Shown in pieces: positions 1 to 6,531 of a DNA stretch of 18,271 nucleotides. Made by a program: the position numbers and the translations under genes. A model generated the notes under the pieces. The model worked only from the letters and a program-made list of their open reading frames with translations. It did no database searches and had not been told where the DNA came from. Within the stretch, counting starts at the first letter, position 1. Each line of letters starts with the position of its first letter. Source of the stretch: Promethearchaeota archaeon (GTDB lineage: Archaea > Asgardarchaeota > Lokiarchaeia > Sigynarchaeales > SOKP01); assembly GCA_016839845.1 (NCBI GenBank), contig JAEOTL010000134.1, positions 1-18,271 of the forward strand, read 5' to 3'.

Positions 1-403
1 TATCATATTCAGTCTGACGCACCCACATGTAAACAATTGCATCTGAGCCTGTTCTTTTCCAATACTCAACAAATTCCGGATTATCGCTATATTTTTGGGG
101 CGGATTTATGTAGAGACAACCAAGAACCTTAGTTTCATCAAGGGATACAATTGTATATGCAAAAGCCTCACGATCAAGGAACTCTTGTTGATGTCTTTCC
201 AGATCGGCAAGGTTTTCTTCGAGAGTAAATCCTACTCTTGGCCAAGTACCACCAAACATAGTCTGGAGAAGCTCCCGGCTTTCAATTACTGCTTCATAAT
301 CTTTTTCAACATCATTTACTGACAACATCCGAAGACGGAACCGATCTGTTTCAAACACTTCGGAGATCTCGAAATTTTTTGGTACAAATAAATTTTCAGG
401 CAT
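1..403 (-). CDS. GNAT-family N-acetyltransferase, cut by the window edge
   Basis: The start is the ATG at 403 on the minus strand; the frame stays open for 134 codons and leaves the window at position 1, so the C-terminal part is missing. The protein begins MPENLFVPKNFE, followed by a TDRFRLRML strand, an FTLEENLADL helix, and the strand pair AFAYTIVSLDE / KVLGCLYINPP (about residues 81-102). This resembles a GNAT subfamily seen in bacteria and archaea. GNAT enzymes transfer an acetyl group from acetyl-CoA to an amine; the acetyl-CoA-binding Q/RxxGxG/A segment would lie beyond the edge, so activity and substrate cannot be judged. A clear AAGGAG site six bases upstream supports the start. It follows the TrmB gene on the same strand with about 100 bp between them and has its own TATA-like palindrome. 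Confidence 0.75.
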   Translation of the reverse strand, partial: MPENLFVPKNFEISEVFETDRFRLRMLSVNDVEKDYEAVIESRELLQTMFGGTWPRVGFTLEENLADLERHQQEFLDREAFAYTIVSLDETKVLGCLYINPPQKYSDNPEFVEYWKRTGSDAIVYMWVRQTEYD

Positions 404-409
404 TTTAAA

Positions 410-415
410 CTCCTT
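410..415 (-). promoter_or_regulatory. Shine-Dalgarno site of the GNAT gene
   Basis: AAGGAG on the minus strand, six bases from the ATG at 403. It is one of only two convincing ribosome-binding sites in the window; most other genes have none. Confidence 0.75.
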
Positions 416-462
416 TAAAATCATTTTATAATGGAAAGAGAACATACTATATAGGATGCGTG

Positions 463-480
463 GGTTTATATTTATAAACC
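463..480 (-). promoter_or_regulatory. Palindromic TATA element upstream of the GNAT gene
   Basis: GGTTTATA-TT-TATAAACC is a perfect 8-bp-arm palindrome. On the minus strand it reads TAGGTTTATAAA, a plausible BRE plus TATA box that would start a transcript near 450, about 45 bases before the GNAT start codon. The same 12 bases occur on the plus strand at 3153-3164. Because it is symmetric it could also fire rightward into the 3' end of the TrmB gene or serve as a regulator site. No transcript data can be seen here. Confidence 0.5.
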
Positions 481-502
481 TATTTTCCAGGTTTCCTTTT
501 TT

Positions 503-1525
503 TCAGTTAATTATAGAATATTCTCGCTTTGGGCGTCCCGCTTTATTGTCTCTTACAACAAATTCTTCTATTATTCCTTGATTCACTAAAAATTCTAAGA
601 TTTCGCGGAGCTTAGCGCCCCCGATTTTTGATTTACTACTAAGATCTCGAGTTTTAATCACGTTGTTTTCCCGTATTATATTTAACACGTTTTGAATTGG
701 TTCTGGATATTCTATTTGTATTCTTTTGATTACAGTTTTCACGGGAGGTTCTAGATATTTCTTTGCATTTTTGATTACATTGGGTTCAACCAATCCATCA
801 AAATGAAAAACCTCATCTTCTTGAAACGTAACAGAATTTAGATAAATATTGTCAATAAACATATTTCCCATATTCACAATTTCATCGTTATACCTAATTA
901 CTCGGCAAGTTTTTTGCTCAGTTTGGATTATTTCTATTCTTATTCTTCTTAAAATGTTAGTGATCTCTTCGAAATATTTAGGATAGTTCTCAAAATCAGC
1001 AAGTGAAAAGTACATTTTAATAACCACCCCTTTCAGATAAGCCTCATACAAACTTGATTCTAATCTTTTTAATAAGGATGGCGGAAGAGAAGTAAGGATA
1101 ATTTCCTCTTTTGCCGCTTCAATTAATTCAGAAAGATTATTTACTCCCAATAAAACATCGGGGTAGATATAAAAACTTACATCTTTTACGCATCTGCCAA
1201 ATTTGCTCTCTTGGATTTTTAGTTCCTCATCTAGTTTTATAACGGTATCCTTAAGGTTCCTATATTTCATATCAAGAAGATCAGTTAAGGCAATTTTAGG
1301 ATTTTTCCTTAAAAATAATTTCGGTTTTGAGTCTGAAGAAGAATCTATCAGATTTTTTTCTTCTAAATAAAGCAGTGCATTGTACACCTGAGCATAAGAA
1401 TAATTTAATTCGTTCTTAATATCATTAATAGTGCCATATTTATTATTTAACAAATATCTGTAGATATTGATTTGAATTTCTGAAAAATCCATTTCATTGA
1501 GAAGTAGAGTAAATTGATCGATCAA
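503..1525 (-). CDS. TrmB-family transcriptional regulator
   Basis: This 340-residue protein has the usual TrmB layout. An N-terminal winged helix spans about residues 1-75 (YGTINDIKNELNYSYAQVYNALLYLEEKNLI), then a short helical linker (85-110), then a phospholipase-D-like effector domain (about 113-260). A second winged helix lies at about 275-338 (VIKTRDLSSKSKIGGAKLREIL, ending in the wing AGRPKREYS). The family binds DNA and often senses sugars or other metabolites. The extra C-terminal winged helix is less usual and could allow two DNA contacts. The start is a TTG directly after an in-frame TAG; the first ATG (residue 12) would cut into the first helix of the domain, so TTG is preferred. 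It is divergent from the Fe-S miniprotein/GyrI-like pair, with a perfect inverted repeat between them that is a candidate operator. The ligand is unknown. Confidence 0.85.
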   Translation of the reverse strand: MIDQFTLLLNEMDFSEIQINIYRYLLNNKYGTINDIKNELNYSYAQVYNALLYLEEKNLIDSSSDSKPKLFLRKNPKIALTDLLDMKYRNLKDTVIKLDEELKIQESKFGRCVKDVSFYIYPDVLLGVNNLSELIEAAKEEIILTSLPPSLLKRLESSLYEAYLKGVVIKMYFSLADFENYPKYFEEITNILRRIRIEIIQTEQKTCRVIRYNDEIVNMGNMFIDNIYLNSVTFQEDEVFHFDGLVEPNVIKNAKKYLEPPVKTVIKRIQIEYPEPIQNVLNIIRENNVIKTRDLSSKSKIGGAKLREILEFLVNQGIIEEFVVRDNKAGRPKREYSIIN

Positions 1526-1564
1526 CTACAAATTCCCATATTTGTTTATTTTCTTATGAAAATA

Positions 1565-1622
1565 ATTTGTGACATGGTTTAAAAAAGTTTCGCAATAATA
1601 AAAGATTTTTATTGTCACAAAT
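1565..1622. promoter_or_regulatory. Candidate operator: 10-bp inverted repeat between divergent genes
   Basis: ATTTGTGACA (1565-1574) and TGTCACAAAT (1613-1622) are exact reverse complements separated by 38 bp. They lie between the TrmB start (1525, leftward) and the miniprotein start (1670, rightward). A TATA-like AT stretch on the minus strand (1577-1586) lies inside the repeat. The geometry fits a site bound by the adjacent TrmB-type regulator, perhaps with autoregulation. The repeat is seen; the binding is inferred. Confidence 0.55.
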
Positions 1623-1642
1623 ACTAATATGACTTAGATTCC

Positions 1643-1655
1643 TAAAAATAAATAT
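1643..1655 (+). promoter_or_regulatory. TATA-like promoter of the miniprotein/GyrI-like unit
   Basis: TAAAAATAAATAT lies about 20-25 bases before the ATG at 1670, the spacing expected for a leaderless archaeal transcript. No ribosome-binding site is present, which agrees with this. Confidence 0.45.
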
Positions 1656-1669
1656 TAAGTGATTTGAAA

Positions 1670-1798
1670 ATGGCTCAATGTAAAGAATGCAAATTTTATA
1701 TACCCCTTGATGAAACTAAGGGAGATTGTTTTGGTCATGAGGTTCCTGCAACACTTGACACTAGCAATTGCCCAACTAATAGTTTTCAGCCTAGGTAA
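1670..1798 (+). CDS. 42-residue four-Cys miniprotein, glycyl-radical-enzyme small-subunit-like
   Basis: A short complete reading frame begins MAQCKECKFYIPLDE and ends in FQPR. The cysteines are C4, C7, C20 and C34, giving a C-x2-C-x12-C-x13-C pattern with the local motifs CKFYIP, GDCFG and NCP. This pattern resembles the small subunits of 4-hydroxyphenylacetate decarboxylase and benzylsuccinate synthase, which bind a [4Fe-4S] cluster in a HiPIP-like fold. It is recalled similarity, not a search result. No glycyl radical enzyme is encoded nearby, so the protein is either a stand-alone Fe-S or zinc protein or a partner of an enzyme elsewhere. The stop is only 31 bp before the GyrI-like gene, so the two are probably co-transcribed. 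Rubredoxin-like zinc binding is the main alternative. Confidence 0.65.
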   Translation: MAQCKECKFYIPLDETKGDCFGHEVPATLDTSNCPTNSFQPR

Positions 1799-1829
1799 AA
1801 AAGAATAGATAATAACCAGTGAATAAATT

Positions 1830-2456
1830 ATGCCTGCGAAAATAGACTTCAAGAAAAAATTCAAGGAACTCTACTTACCTGGTAAAAGTGAAGTAGTATT
1901 AGTCGATGTACCTGAAATGCAATTCTTAATGATTGATGGGATGGGCTCCCCAGGAGATTCTCAAGAATATTTAGATGCCCTTGCTGCGTTATATCCAATC
2001 GCGTTTAAAACTAAGTTCTTGAGTAAAGCGAAAGGTAAAGATTATGTGGTACCCCCCTTGGAAGGGCACTGGTGGGCTGATGATATGGAAGATTTTATAG
2101 AGGGGAATAGAAATAAATGGAAATGGACGATGATGATTATGCAGCCCGACTGGATTACACAAGAGATGATTAACGAGGCAATAATAATAAATAAAGAAAA
2201 AAAACCTGAACTTGCTAATCTATTCGCAAAACTACGGTTAGAGAAGTATAAGGAAGGAAAAGCTGCACAGATCATGCATATAGGACCATATTCCGAGGAA
2301 GGACCTACAGTTCAAAAAGTACATGATTTCATTGCGAAGTTAGGAGGAAGTTTTGATGGCCATAAAAATAAACATCATGAAATCTATCTCAGTGATCCGA
2401 GGAAAGCTAACCCCGCAACCATGAAAACTGTTATAAGACAACCTTTTGTTAATTAA
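1830..2456 (+). CDS. GyrI-like small-molecule-binding domain protein
   Basis: A 208-residue protein with the full signature of a widespread soluble GyrI-like family. It has an N-terminal FKKKFKELYLPGK segment, FLMIDGMGSPGD (about 32-43), the PPLEGHWW loop (E78, W81, W82), and the tryptophan-rich WKWTMMIMQPDW (about 97-108). A second half repeats the fold, with AAQIMHIGPYSEEGPT (about 145-160), HHEIYLSDPRK (about 182-192) and the family C-terminus KTVIRQP. GyrI-like domains form a cleft that binds small hydrophobic molecules; some members hydrolyse cyclopropanoid toxins. No DNA-binding domain is attached, so it is probably a ligand-binding or hydrolytic protein. It follows the Fe-S miniprotein closely and ends at a strong oligo-T terminator. 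The substrate is unknown. Confidence 0.85.
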   Translation: MPAKIDFKKKFKELYLPGKSEVVLVDVPEMQFLMIDGMGSPGDSQEYLDALAALYPIAFKTKFLSKAKGKDYVVPPLEGHWWADDMEDFIEGNRNKWKWTMMIMQPDWITQEMINEAIIINKEKKPELANLFAKLRLEKYKEGKAAQIMHIGPYSEEGPTVQKVHDFIAKLGGSFDGHKNKHHEIYLSDPRKANPATMKTVIRQPFVN

Positions 2457-2464
2457 TCTACCCA

Positions 2465-2475
2465 TTTTTTTTTTT
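2465..2475 (+). terminator. Oligo-T terminator after the GyrI-like gene
   Basis: Eleven consecutive T residues begin eight bases after the TAA stop. Uninterrupted T-runs without a hairpin are the normal archaeal intrinsic terminator. Confidence 0.75.
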
Positions 2476-2557
2476 CTATATTGAAGATAAAATCTTAATA
2501 AGAAGACCAAAAGCTTTTTATTTTCGTTCTCTCGTATTCTTATTTAACTATTAAATT

Positions 2558-3112
2558 ATGGTTGAGAATATGAGTAGTGAAGAAACCACTAAAATCAACG
2601 TAAGAGATTGGATTACCCTTAGCACAGTCATGATAGGTGCGGTGTTAACTATTCTGGCATTAATCTGGCAAGTTCCCCCTCCTAATGGCATAGTCACCAG
2701 TACATTTTTACTCCTGATTTCGTTTGTCTTTTTTGTTAATTCTGTCTCCGCCAACTCCAAGGCTCACTTCGAAGCAACTCAGGGGAATAGTACCCAAAAA
2801 CAGATTCAAAAGTTTGTTAGATTTGCCGAATATTCTTTTGGTCTAGGATTTACGCTTGTTATCTCAGGATTTTCACTTCTTGGGTATGAGTACTTGTTAT
2901 TTTCTGCTGGTCGTGAAATTATTACATTGATGCTACCAATATCCTTTTTGGTAATAGCATGGGCAATGATCTTTATTTATAATATCATCAGTTTTACGGG
3001 GAAAGCACTTAAAGCAGTAAGATCAATAAAACGAAATCTCTGGATCTTTTTAGAACTGATTGTTTTAGTAGTAATTATTTTTGATTTCTTCGAAGTTTTT
3101 ACACTTCCTTAA
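2558..3112 (+). CDS. Five-helix integral membrane protein, function unknown
   Basis: The 184-residue product has about five hydrophobic segments: residues 17-39, 45-63, 90-110, 120-146 and 161-178. A polar, basic loop of about 25 residues (64-89, with KAHFEATQGNSTQKQIQKF) lies between the second and third, and a basic loop (KALKAVRSIKRN) before the last. No signal peptide, cysteine motif or catalytic signature is visible, and I do not recognise the family. The start may be the ATG at 2558 or the one at 2570; both leave the helices intact. It sits alone between two oligo-T terminators, so it is probably transcribed by itself. Confidence 0.7.
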   Translation: MVENMSSEETTKINVRDWITLSTVMIGAVLTILALIWQVPPPNGIVTSTFLLLISFVFFVNSVSANSKAHFEATQGNSTQKQIQKFVRFAEYSFGLGFTLVISGFSLLGYEYLLFSAGREIITLMLPISFLVIAWAMIFIYNIISFTGKALKAVRSIKRNLWIFLELIVLVVIIFDFFEVFTLP

Positions 3113-3122
3113 TTTTTTTTTT
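3113..3122 (+). terminator. Oligo-T terminator after the membrane protein gene
   Basis: Ten T residues follow the stop codon immediately. Confidence 0.7.
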
Positions 3123-3186
3123 ATTATCTTTACTTAGAAGATAGCAACTGCTTAGGTTTATAAAGAGTTAAGAAGAATAAAAGGGA

Positions 3187-3245
3187 CGAGAAGTTGCAGT
3201 GAATCCCCGAAGGTTTTCATTGCATGGTAATGCTTTCCAAACCGA
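3187..3245 (+). ncRNA. Candidate small structured RNA
   Basis: A TATA box (TAGGTTTATAAAG, 3153-3165) lies about 26 bases before 3187. The following 60 bases are clearly richer in G and C than the surroundings. GCAGTGAA (3196-3203) can pair with TTCATTGC (3216-3223) using one G-U pair, with a CC/GG extension in the loop. An alternative pairing, GGTTT (3212-3216) with AAACC (3239-3243), encloses CATT/AATG. There is no strong oligo-T on the plus strand, so the 3' end is a guess. The wobble pair favours the plus strand as the transcript. This is tentative. Confidence 0.3.
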
Positions 3246-3320
3246 AATTTAGAAATTCTCAATATATTAATCGTTTTGAATAACAGATCCGAAAACCTAT
3301 CATTCTATTCCATACCTTTA

Positions 3321-3380
3321 GATGCAGATCTATACCCGAAGATACAAATTTTTATCCATTGATACAGATTTTCTTCCTGT
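3321..3380 (+). repeat. Three direct repeats with exact 20-bp spacing
   Basis: GATGCAGAT (3321), GATACAAAT (3341) and GATACAGAT (3361) begin exactly 20 bp apart, and a CC pair recurs at positions 16-17 of each 20-bp unit. The spacing is close to two helical turns, as for a set of protein-binding sites on one face of DNA. They are also compatible with a decayed short tandem repeat. Confidence 0.5.
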
Positions 3381-3433
3381 GAGGGAAGTCCGATTTTTAC
3401 CAAATTGCTATACTCGAAAGTATTTCAATTGGT

Positions 3434-3499
3434 GATATATATTGAGGTTGCTTTACCTCTTCTCGACATCCACACCGTTAGATGTGAATAATATATATC
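3434..3499. repeat. Inverted repeat enclosing two small hairpins
   Basis: GATATATATT (3434-3443) and AATATATATC (3490-3499) are perfect complements. Inside them are GAGGT/ACCTC (3444-3448 and 3455-3459) and ACATC/GATGT (3466-3470 and 3481-3485). As RNA on either strand this folds into a three-way junction of about 66 nt. The outer stem is pure A-T apart from its end pair, so it could partly reflect base composition. It lies downstream of the polymerase stop codon. Confidence 0.4.
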
Positions 3500-3598
3500 G
3501 GTATGGATTTATATTTAAATGACACTATTAAGGGGTTATTATACTAATTTGTCGGCAAATCACTCATACAGTTTTTTAACGTCGGGAATAGTTTTAAC

Positions 3599-6007
3599 CT
3601 ATATAAAACACGAGAGATCTTTTTGAGTTGATCGATGATTATAATCTGATTTTAATAACTCTTCAAGTTCGGGAAACTCGAAGGGAAAAATATTCTCAAA
3701 GGCTCTCTTAAGCAATTCAACATATTTTCGCCGGTCATATTCGTGCTTTGTTTCGTCATATAAATCTGAAAGAATCACCTTCTTTTCAGGAAAGTCCGGA
3801 TCAGCATCAGCATTCAGGATAATATATCGCACATTTTTTCCAGCCGAAGCTATAACCCCAGATCGTTCAAGCTGTCGAGCAGCTACTGCTTGAAAAGAAT
3901 TTACTTTGTACTGTGAGGGTCTCCGCGATATTTTCTGACGAATCGTAAGTTCCTCTCTCGATACCTTTCCGGAGTATATTCTTTCGGCGTATTTATACAG
4001 TTTTGTCTTTGCTTTTGGGAGTCTTTCAACAAATTCTTCCGTGGTTTTTGCTCCCTGAAAAACATCAATAAACGCATATTGGGCATCTTTGACGATCTTT
4101 GGGATGTCTCTTCTCCTTACTTCAATTCCTCTTACTTTCGCCTCTCCATCGTTCTTGATACCCCAATAATGACTGAGGGCTGGTACGTCACGTTCTGCCT
4201 TAGAGGGCAGAAAGACAATGATGTCAAAAAGACCATCCCAACTCATTGGGATTTTCGTCTGCTCGGATATTTCATTTGCTATTTTTTTTGTCAGGTGTAT
4301 AAATTCTTCAGAAGTTCTTCCTTTCGTATCTTGAAGCCACATCGAATCAACAATTCCATGGACGACCTTACACCCATATTTTTCGGCAATTTCGGCGGAT
4401 CGCATCAGGAGCTCACGAGCGAAGGCACACACTGTTTGATGGGCCTCAATTTTTCCAAAACGAGCATTTTTAAAACCTAAATACCCAAAACTCACCACGA
4501 GTACCCATTTCAGTGCTATATCTGTGAATTTATACCGAAGATCATTGTGTGTCTTGTTATACTCCTTGCAGTTAAGACGTTTTCTAAGAGGCAAGGCAAT
4601 TGATTTCGAGATGATTCCTTCTCGTTTAGAACATATATGGAAGCTTGTACCTGGAACAGAAACCCCTGTCCCATCATCTTCACAACACTTACAATTTATC
4701 GTTTCTGAAGATATATTGAAATTTGCCATGAGGGAGGGATACATACTTGAAAAATCTAATTCGACAACTTGATCAAACACGCCTATTAAAGGTTCAAAGA
4801 TATGCCCTCCTCGATCATTGACAATCAGATCCATCCCATTTCGAAACCCTTCTGGACTCTTCTTAAACGGGGGGATAAGATGATCAAGCTGGTACGCATT
4901 ATAATATTGAATTGACTGAAGAGCACCTCCAATAGTTATCCTACAAAGTCTTTGCATTGGAACTCGAGAGATTCTGGCAACCTCAATGACTCCCGGGATA
5001 TTTCCCTCACTGAAGTGAAGACTCCCATAGGTTGTAGTATCCAAATGAAAACGACCAGTAAGGTATACCTGAGTCTTTGATCGCCGCATTATTATCCCGT
5101 AGGTCATATAGTGGTCAGAATTTCCAGAAAGTTGGAAAATGCAATTTTTAAGGGGAGTCTTGGTGCGGGATAAATACAGATCCTTAGATACACGATTTAC
5201 AGAAGCACGAGCTACTAAATACGGAAATATAAACTCGTCCCCTCCACGGGTGAGTATGATGTCAGGGTTTAACCTCTCAATTACCTTGCTGATAGCCTTA
5301 ATAGTTTCTGCCTCATCAGCTTTATCGATAAGAATCTTTCTTCTTCTTTTCCCATCTGCTCTTGGAATATTCGTATTTTCATCCTTTTCAACGATGCTGA
5401 CTTCCGCGTATAGCAGGGGATCATTAAAATACGTTCTCAACCCACGCTGCTGTACTTTAATATCGAGCCACACTGCTTTTAATGGAGGAAGATCGTAAAA
5501 CAGCTCTTCATTGTCATCTTTTAGTTCTAATGACACTAGGTGCATCGCATATCCTTGGCGTTTCTTATTCTTTTCACGTTTAATCTTAAAACTACACAAA
5601 GACATTGGAAACAGATTGTGTACATAGAAGTACATCTGAGCGATGGGAAGATCGGTATTATATAAAGTAAAAAGCCCAATTTCATCAATTTCCTTGATAG
5701 TTTTTTTGAATACAGAAGGTTTTGTTACCGACACTCCCAGTATTTTGGACTTCTTATGATGCTCCAACTTAACATATTTATCGCAGATTCGGACATCTTT
5801 TATATCCTGATGAGATTTGAGAATCTGTGTTAATCTTTTGAAATCCTTACCTGTGTGCTGTCGAGGTACAGCAAAAAATTCAGGGGTGAAATCATGTAGT
5901 ATTCTTATAATTTTTTGCTCTTTTATCGTTTTCACCCAAAGAATAACTCCGTTGCCGTATGTAGACACATCTAAAAGCCAACCTTCAAACTGTTCTCGAA
6001 CGTCCAA
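3599..6007 (-). CDS. PolB2-type family B DNA polymerase with altered catalytic motifs
   Basis: An 802-residue family B polymerase. Motif A is LDFSSMYPS (D418), motif B is K500 through SFGYLG (506-511), and the RGIEVRRRDIP block is at 626-636. Motif C reads HGIVDS (550-555) instead of the usual YGDTDS, so the first metal-binding Asp is Ile552 while D554 remains. Exo I is LDIK (181-184) rather than DIE, and Exo II is GGDEFIFPYL with the usual Asp replaced. The proofreading site is therefore probably dead. A cysteine cluster (C439, C441, C442, C459) between motifs A and B may bind zinc. These features fit archaeal PolB2; the Sulfolobus homologue Dpo2 is implicated in damage tolerance. The start is TTG, three bases after the TAG of the upstream gene; the N-terminus FEGWLLDV matches polymerase N-termini, and the next Met is residue 125. 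The gene ends in TAG. Confidence 0.85.
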   Translation of the reverse strand: MDVREQFEGWLLDVSTYGNGVILWVKTIKEQKIIRILHDFTPEFFAVPRQHTGKDFKRLTQILKSHQDIKDVRICDKYVKLEHHKKSKILGVSVTKPSVFKKTIKEIDEIGLFTLYNTDLPIAQMYFYVHNLFPMSLCSFKIKREKNKKRQGYAMHLVSLELKDDNEELFYDLPPLKAVWLDIKVQQRGLRTYFNDPLLYAEVSIVEKDENTNIPRADGKRRRKILIDKADEAETIKAISKVIERLNPDIILTRGGDEFIFPYLVARASVNRVSKDLYLSRTKTPLKNCIFQLSGNSDHYMTYGIIMRRSKTQVYLTGRFHLDTTTYGSLHFSEGNIPGVIEVARISRVPMQRLCRITIGGALQSIQYYNAYQLDHLIPPFKKSPEGFRNGMDLIVNDRGGHIFEPLIGVFDQVVELDFSSMYPSLMANFNISSETINCKCCEDDGTGVSVPGTSFHICSKREGIISKSIALPLRKRLNCKEYNKTHNDLRYKFTDIALKWVLVVSFGYLGFKNARFGKIEAHQTVCAFARELLMRSAEIAEKYGCKVVHGIVDSMWLQDTKGRTSEEFIHLTKKIANEISEQTKIPMSWDGLFDIIVFLPSKAERDVPALSHYWGIKNDGEAKVRGIEVRRRDIPKIVKDAQYAFIDVFQGAKTTEEFVERLPKAKTKLYKYAERIYSGKVSREELTIRQKISRRPSQYKVNSFQAVAARQLERSGVIASAGKNVRYIILNADADPDFPEKKVILSDLYDETKHEYDRRKYVELLKRAFENIFPFEFPELEELLKSDYNHRSTQKDLSCFI

Positions 6008-6010
6008 AGT

Positions 6011-6283
6011 CTAATCTTTTCCGTTTATTATTTCTTCTAATTTTCTTATTTTCCCTTCCAACATCTCGATTTTTTTTTCTTGCTCAATTGCAAAGGAAAT
6101 GAATAATACTTCTGAAAGCAGTGGACGTGCACTCATACTACCCGCATCGGCATGTATCCTGGCATAATTCATTAATTTATTGAATACTTTTTGTTCCTCT
6201 GGTCGAAGTGCTCTTTTAAAGTCCTTCCAGCTCTCAATTTCATGCTCCAATGCCGGTCTAAACGAAGGTACGGTTCTTCCCAT
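6011..6283 (-). CDS. Small MGRTVPSF-family protein paired with PolB2
   Basis: A 90-residue protein beginning MGRTVPSFR. The first half (EIESWKDFKRALRPEEQKVF) is helical and charged, the middle is YARIHADAGSMSARPLLSEV, and the last 25 residues form a short coiled coil (EQEKKIEMLEGKIRKLEEI). I recall similar MGRTVPSFR proteins of unknown function next to PolB2 genes in other archaea. The ATG at 6283 is chosen over the in-frame GTG at 6292 because the family starts with MGR and because a TATA-like box at 6300-6307 would be too close to the GTG. The stop TAG is followed by ACT and then the polymerase TTG, in the same frame, so the genes are surely one transcript and probably translationally coupled. 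A role as polymerase accessory or recruitment factor is inferred. Confidence 0.75.
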   Translation of the reverse strand: MGRTVPSFRPALEHEIESWKDFKRALRPEEQKVFNKLMNYARIHADAGSMSARPLLSEVLFISFAIEQEKKIEMLEGKIRKLEEIINGKD

Positions 6284-6299
6284 ATTTAACACGTGTGTT

Positions 6300-6307
6300 T
6301 TTAAATA
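6300..6307 (-). promoter_or_regulatory. TATA-like box of the PolB2 operon
   Basis: TATTTAAA on the minus strand lies 17-24 bases before the ATG at 6283, which would give an almost leaderless mRNA. The 8-bp palindrome ACACGTGT (6289-6296) lies between it and the start codon and might be a regulator site. Both are weak evidence on their own. Confidence 0.35.
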
Positions 6308-6523
6308 GAAATCCCAGAAAAAAAGTGTTTTAGAGCATTAAAAAAGAAATACAATCCCAATTTTTTGATTTTTGAAGTCCATCATGAAGAAAATTTCTGT
6401 TATAAGATAAGATTGTTGAGAGGATAAGATGATGAAGTCATGAAATTGTTTTTGTTAGCCAAATGCTAAAATCTCCTAAAAATCTTAGACTATCACTATT
6501 CTCGAAGAAATAATTTAAATCAC

Positions 6524-6530
6524 AAAAAAA
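6524..6530 (-). terminator. Oligo-T terminator after the zinc-ribbon helix protein
   Basis: Seven T residues on the minus strand directly follow the TAA stop. The rest of 6284-6523 shows no gene, only the polymerase-operon promoter region and AT-rich DNA. Confidence 0.5.
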
Positions 6531-6531
6531 G

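Larger units (their letters stand above)
3123..3598. other. 476-bp gene-poor interval with structured elements
   Basis: No convincing protein gene lies here. The interval holds a plus-strand TATA box (TTTATAAA, 3157-3164), a GC-richer hairpin region (3183-3245), three 20-bp-phased repeats (3321-3380), and a nested inverted repeat (3434-3499). It separates the rightward membrane protein gene from the leftward polymerase gene, so it is a convergent intergenic region, which is unusually long for one. Confidence 0.6.

Noticed and set aside
95..322. Plus-strand frame at the left edge
   Set aside because: It lies antisense to the GNAT gene, which has a clear start, ribosome site and family motifs.
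3381..3391. GAGGGAAGTCC resembles the conserved 5' core of RNase P RNA
   Set aside because: One base differs from the consensus, and the matching 3' core (ACAGAA-type element) is not found at any plausible distance; the local sequence forms only a simple CTTCC/GGAAG hairpin.
3322..3435. 37-codon reading frame starting MQIYTRRYKF
   Set aside because: It overlaps the phased repeats, lacks a ribosome site or promoter at useful spacing, and its length is within chance expectation.
4079..5498. Plus-strand open frames inside the polymerase gene
   Set aside because: The minus-strand frame carries the full set of polymerase family motifs; the opposite-strand frames have no recognisable features.
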